DNA of 57,373 bases from positions 1 through 57,373 of the IMG/VR virus record IMGVR_UViG_3300027708_000084; one strand, written 5' to 3'. Source of the DNA: a virus. This document shows, in pieces, positions 55,734 to 57,373 of this stretch (positions are counted from its first letter, which is position 1; each line of letters opens with the position of its first letter). The notes under the pieces were generated by a model. The model was not told the DNA's origin. It ran no database searches and saw only the letters and a list, made by a program, of their open reading frames with translations. A program made the position numbers and the translations under genes.

Positions 55734-57373
55734 TTATCCATGTGCTGCTGCAAAAGCAAGAGTGCTTGGGCCTCCGCTAGCTGTTGAAGATCCATTAACT
55801 ACTGTAAATGTAGAGCTAGTACTATCACTATAACTAATTGTATAAGTATCTGTTGAACCTGCAGTACCATCACCAGCGGTTCTACTTATAGAACTAATAC
55901 CACGACCATTTGTGCCCGCAGTACCATTACTACCATTAACTACTGTAAAAGTACTTGTAGTTGAATCACTGTAAGTAATAGTATAAGTATCTGTACTACC
56001 AGCTAAACCAGTTCCACTGGTTCTTGAAATAGTAGAAATACCCTTACCAGTAGCACCTGTAGCACCCGTAGCACCTGTAGTACCCGTAGCACCATTACTA
56101 CCATTAACTACTGTAAAAGTAGAATTAGTTGAGTCGCTATAACTAATAGTATAAGTATCAGTACTACCAGCTAAGCCAGTTCCACTAGTTCTAGTTATTG
56201 AGTTAATACCACGACCATTAGCGCCTGTTGCACCCGTACTACCTGTAGCACCTGTACTACCTTGAGCACCATTACTACCATTAACTACTGTAAAAGTACT
56301 TGTAGTTGAATCACTATATGTAATAGTATAAGTATCTGTACTACCAGCTAAACCAGTTCCACTGGTTCTTGAAATAGTAGAAATACCTTTACCAGTAGCA
56401 CCTTGAGCACCTGTAGCACCTTGAGCACCCGTAGCACCTTGAGCACCCGTAGCACCATCATTACCATTAGTACCATTAACTACTCTAAAAGTTGAAGTAG
56501 TTGAATCACTGTAAGTAATAGTATATGTATCAGTTGAACCTGCAGTTCCAGTACCACTGGTTCTAGCTATTGCATTAATAGCTCGTCCATTAGTACCATT
56601 ACTACCATTAGTTACACTAAAAGTACTTGTAGTTGAATCACTGTAAGTAATAGTGTAGGTATCTGTAGTACCTGCGGCACCTGTTCCACTAGTTCTGGCT
56701 ATTGAATTAATACCTTTACTACCATTAACTACTGTAAAGGTACTTGTAGTTGAATCGCTATAGGTAATAGTATAGGTATCTGTAGTACCAGCAGCACCTG
56801 TTCCGCTAGTTCTGGCTATTGCATTAATGCCTCGCCCATTAGTACCATTACTACCATTACTACCATTAACTACTGTAAAAGTACTTGTAGTTGAATCACT
56901 ATAGGTAATAGTATAAGTATCAGTACTACCAACAACCCCTGTTCCACTGGTTCTGGCTATTGAACTAATAGCTCTGCCAGAGGTGCCCTTAAAGTTACCA
57001 ATTATAGAGTAAACACCGCTGGTTCTTTTATAAATATCACTTGTAGTAGTATTTAAGTAGAAGTCACCATCTATACCTAATGTATTTGATGGAACTATTG
57101 TACCGTTTCTCCATATAATTCGATTGGCTTGTAGTGCATAATTACTAGCACTTTGAACATAATCTGCGGCTTGTGGTAATAGAACATTTTTAATATTATT
57201 TTCAGTAGTAAGTGCACCACTTGCAGAAAGAGTTGCTCTATCAGCAGCAATTCCTGCTGCCTGTGCATACGAATTAGCATTTTGAGAAGATGTTAGTACT
57301 TGATCTGCTTCAGCTACTGCTACATTCTTTGCTTCTACTGCAGTTGTAGCAGCGCTTGCAGCACTTGCACTTG
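55734..57373 (-). CDS. repeat-rich tail-fibre gene, 5' end beyond window, about 545 aa visible
   Basis: One minus-strand frame stays open from the window end (57373) to TAA at 55734-55736. Residues near the edge form an Ala-rich coil (AEADQVLTSSQNANSYAQAAG). The rest consists of about eight tandem units of roughly 30-45 residues containing TDTYTITYSDSTTSTFTV and RTSGTG, joined by Gly-Asn/Gly-Thr collagen-like spacers. No start codon lies inside the window, so the true length is unknown. Likely a long, flexible tail fibre. Confidence 0.82.
   Translation of the reverse strand, partial: SASAASAATTAVEAKNVAVAEADQVLTSSQNANSYAQAAGIAADRATLSASGALTTENNIKNVLLPQAADYVQSASNYALQANRIIWRNGTIVPSNTLGIDGDFYLNTTTSDIYKRTSGVYSIIGNFKGTSGRAISSIARTSGTGVVGSTDTYTITYSDSTTSTFTVVNGSNGSNGTNGRGINAIARTSGTGAAGTTDTYTITYSDSTTSTFTVVNGSKGINSIARTSGTGAAGTTDTYTITYSDSTTSTFSVTNGSNGTNGRAINAIARTSGTGTAGSTDTYTITYSDSTTSTFRVVNGTNGNDGATGAQGATGAQGATGAQGATGKGISTISRTSGTGLAGSTDTYTITYSDSTTSTFTVVNGSNGAQGSTGATGSTGATGANGRGINSITRTSGTGLAGSTDTYTISYSDSTNSTFTVVNGSNGATGTTGATGATGATGKGISTISRTSGTGLAGSTDTYTITYSDSTTSTFTVVNGSNGTAGTNGRGISSISRTAGDGTAGSTDTYTISYSDSTSSTFTVVNGSSTASGGPSTLAFAAAHG

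Overview
This window is a stretch of a large, AT-rich tailed-phage genome. It has dense short genes with overlapping ATGA/TAATG junctions, a complete phage-type replication and recombination set, a lysis cassette, long tail-fibre genes, 18 tRNA genes and a tmRNA. Terminase, portal and capsid genes are not present, so this is only part of the genome. The host is probably a Gram-negative bacterium: there is an i-spanin/o-spanin pair, and the tmRNA is in the circularly permuted (two-piece) layout known from alphaproteobacteria, some cyanobacteria and some betaproteobacteria. The tag ANDSQFALAA would fit a betaproteobacterium, but that is an inference.

Layout. (1) 1-3.9 kb: small HTH genes, several promoters and a roughly 1 kb stretch with almost no coding capacity but many strong hairpins. 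It has its own promoter and terminator and a tRNA-Glu embedded in it, and resembles the giant phage RNAs GOLLD/ROOL. (2) 4.1-7.1 kb: a probable tail/adhesin operon with a protein carrying two Calx-beta-like repeats. (3) 7.1-14.3 kb, minus strand: about 20 small accessory genes, including a MazG-like pyrophosphohydrolase, an Fe/Mn superoxide dismutase, ThyX and a SleB-like hydrolase. (4) 14.4-24.8 kb, plus strand: a dATP/dGTP diphosphohydrolase-like protein, UV-damage endonuclease, Hsp20, an RNase H-like protein, a metallophosphoesterase, the permuted tmRNA followed directly by a ClpP-like protease, a NodU-type carbamoyltransferase, and 17 tRNAs mixed with tiny ORFs, some of which overlap the tRNAs. 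(5) 24.9-45.4 kb, plus strand: the replication block, with a split NAD-dependent ligase, DnaB-like helicase, primase, family A DNA polymerase, SF2 helicase, gp32-like SSB, SbcD/SbcC (gp47/gp46), glutaredoxin, resolvase-like nuclease, FEN exonuclease, dUTPase and a monomeric class II ribonucleotide reductase. (6) 45.6-48.8 kb: a Gly/Gln-rich protein, two Dps-like proteins (one a fusion) and PhoH. (7) 48.8-57.4 kb, minus strand: holin-like protein, embedded Rz/Rz1 spanins, GH19 endolysin, glycine-rich and collagen-like fibre proteins, a cupin and a 2OG-Fe(II) oxygenase. The last fibre gene runs off the right edge.

Expression. About 23 host-type promoters fit one tight pattern (usually C-TTGnnn, a 17-bp spacer, TATAAT), and about 13 hairpin terminators separate the blocks. 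Read together, the genes make dNTPs (RNR, ThyX, dUTPase, MazG-like), replicate and recombine DNA (pol, helicase, primase, SSB, ligase, gp46/47), supply translation parts (tRNAs), manage protein quality (tmRNA, ClpP-like, Hsp20) and may counter oxidative stress (SOD, two Dps-like proteins, glutaredoxin). The most unusual items are the permuted tmRNA with a small ORF in its spacer, the GOLLD/ROOL-like RNA, the phage SOD, and the oxygenase placed among collagen-like fibres. All function calls were made by reading motifs; no database search was run.
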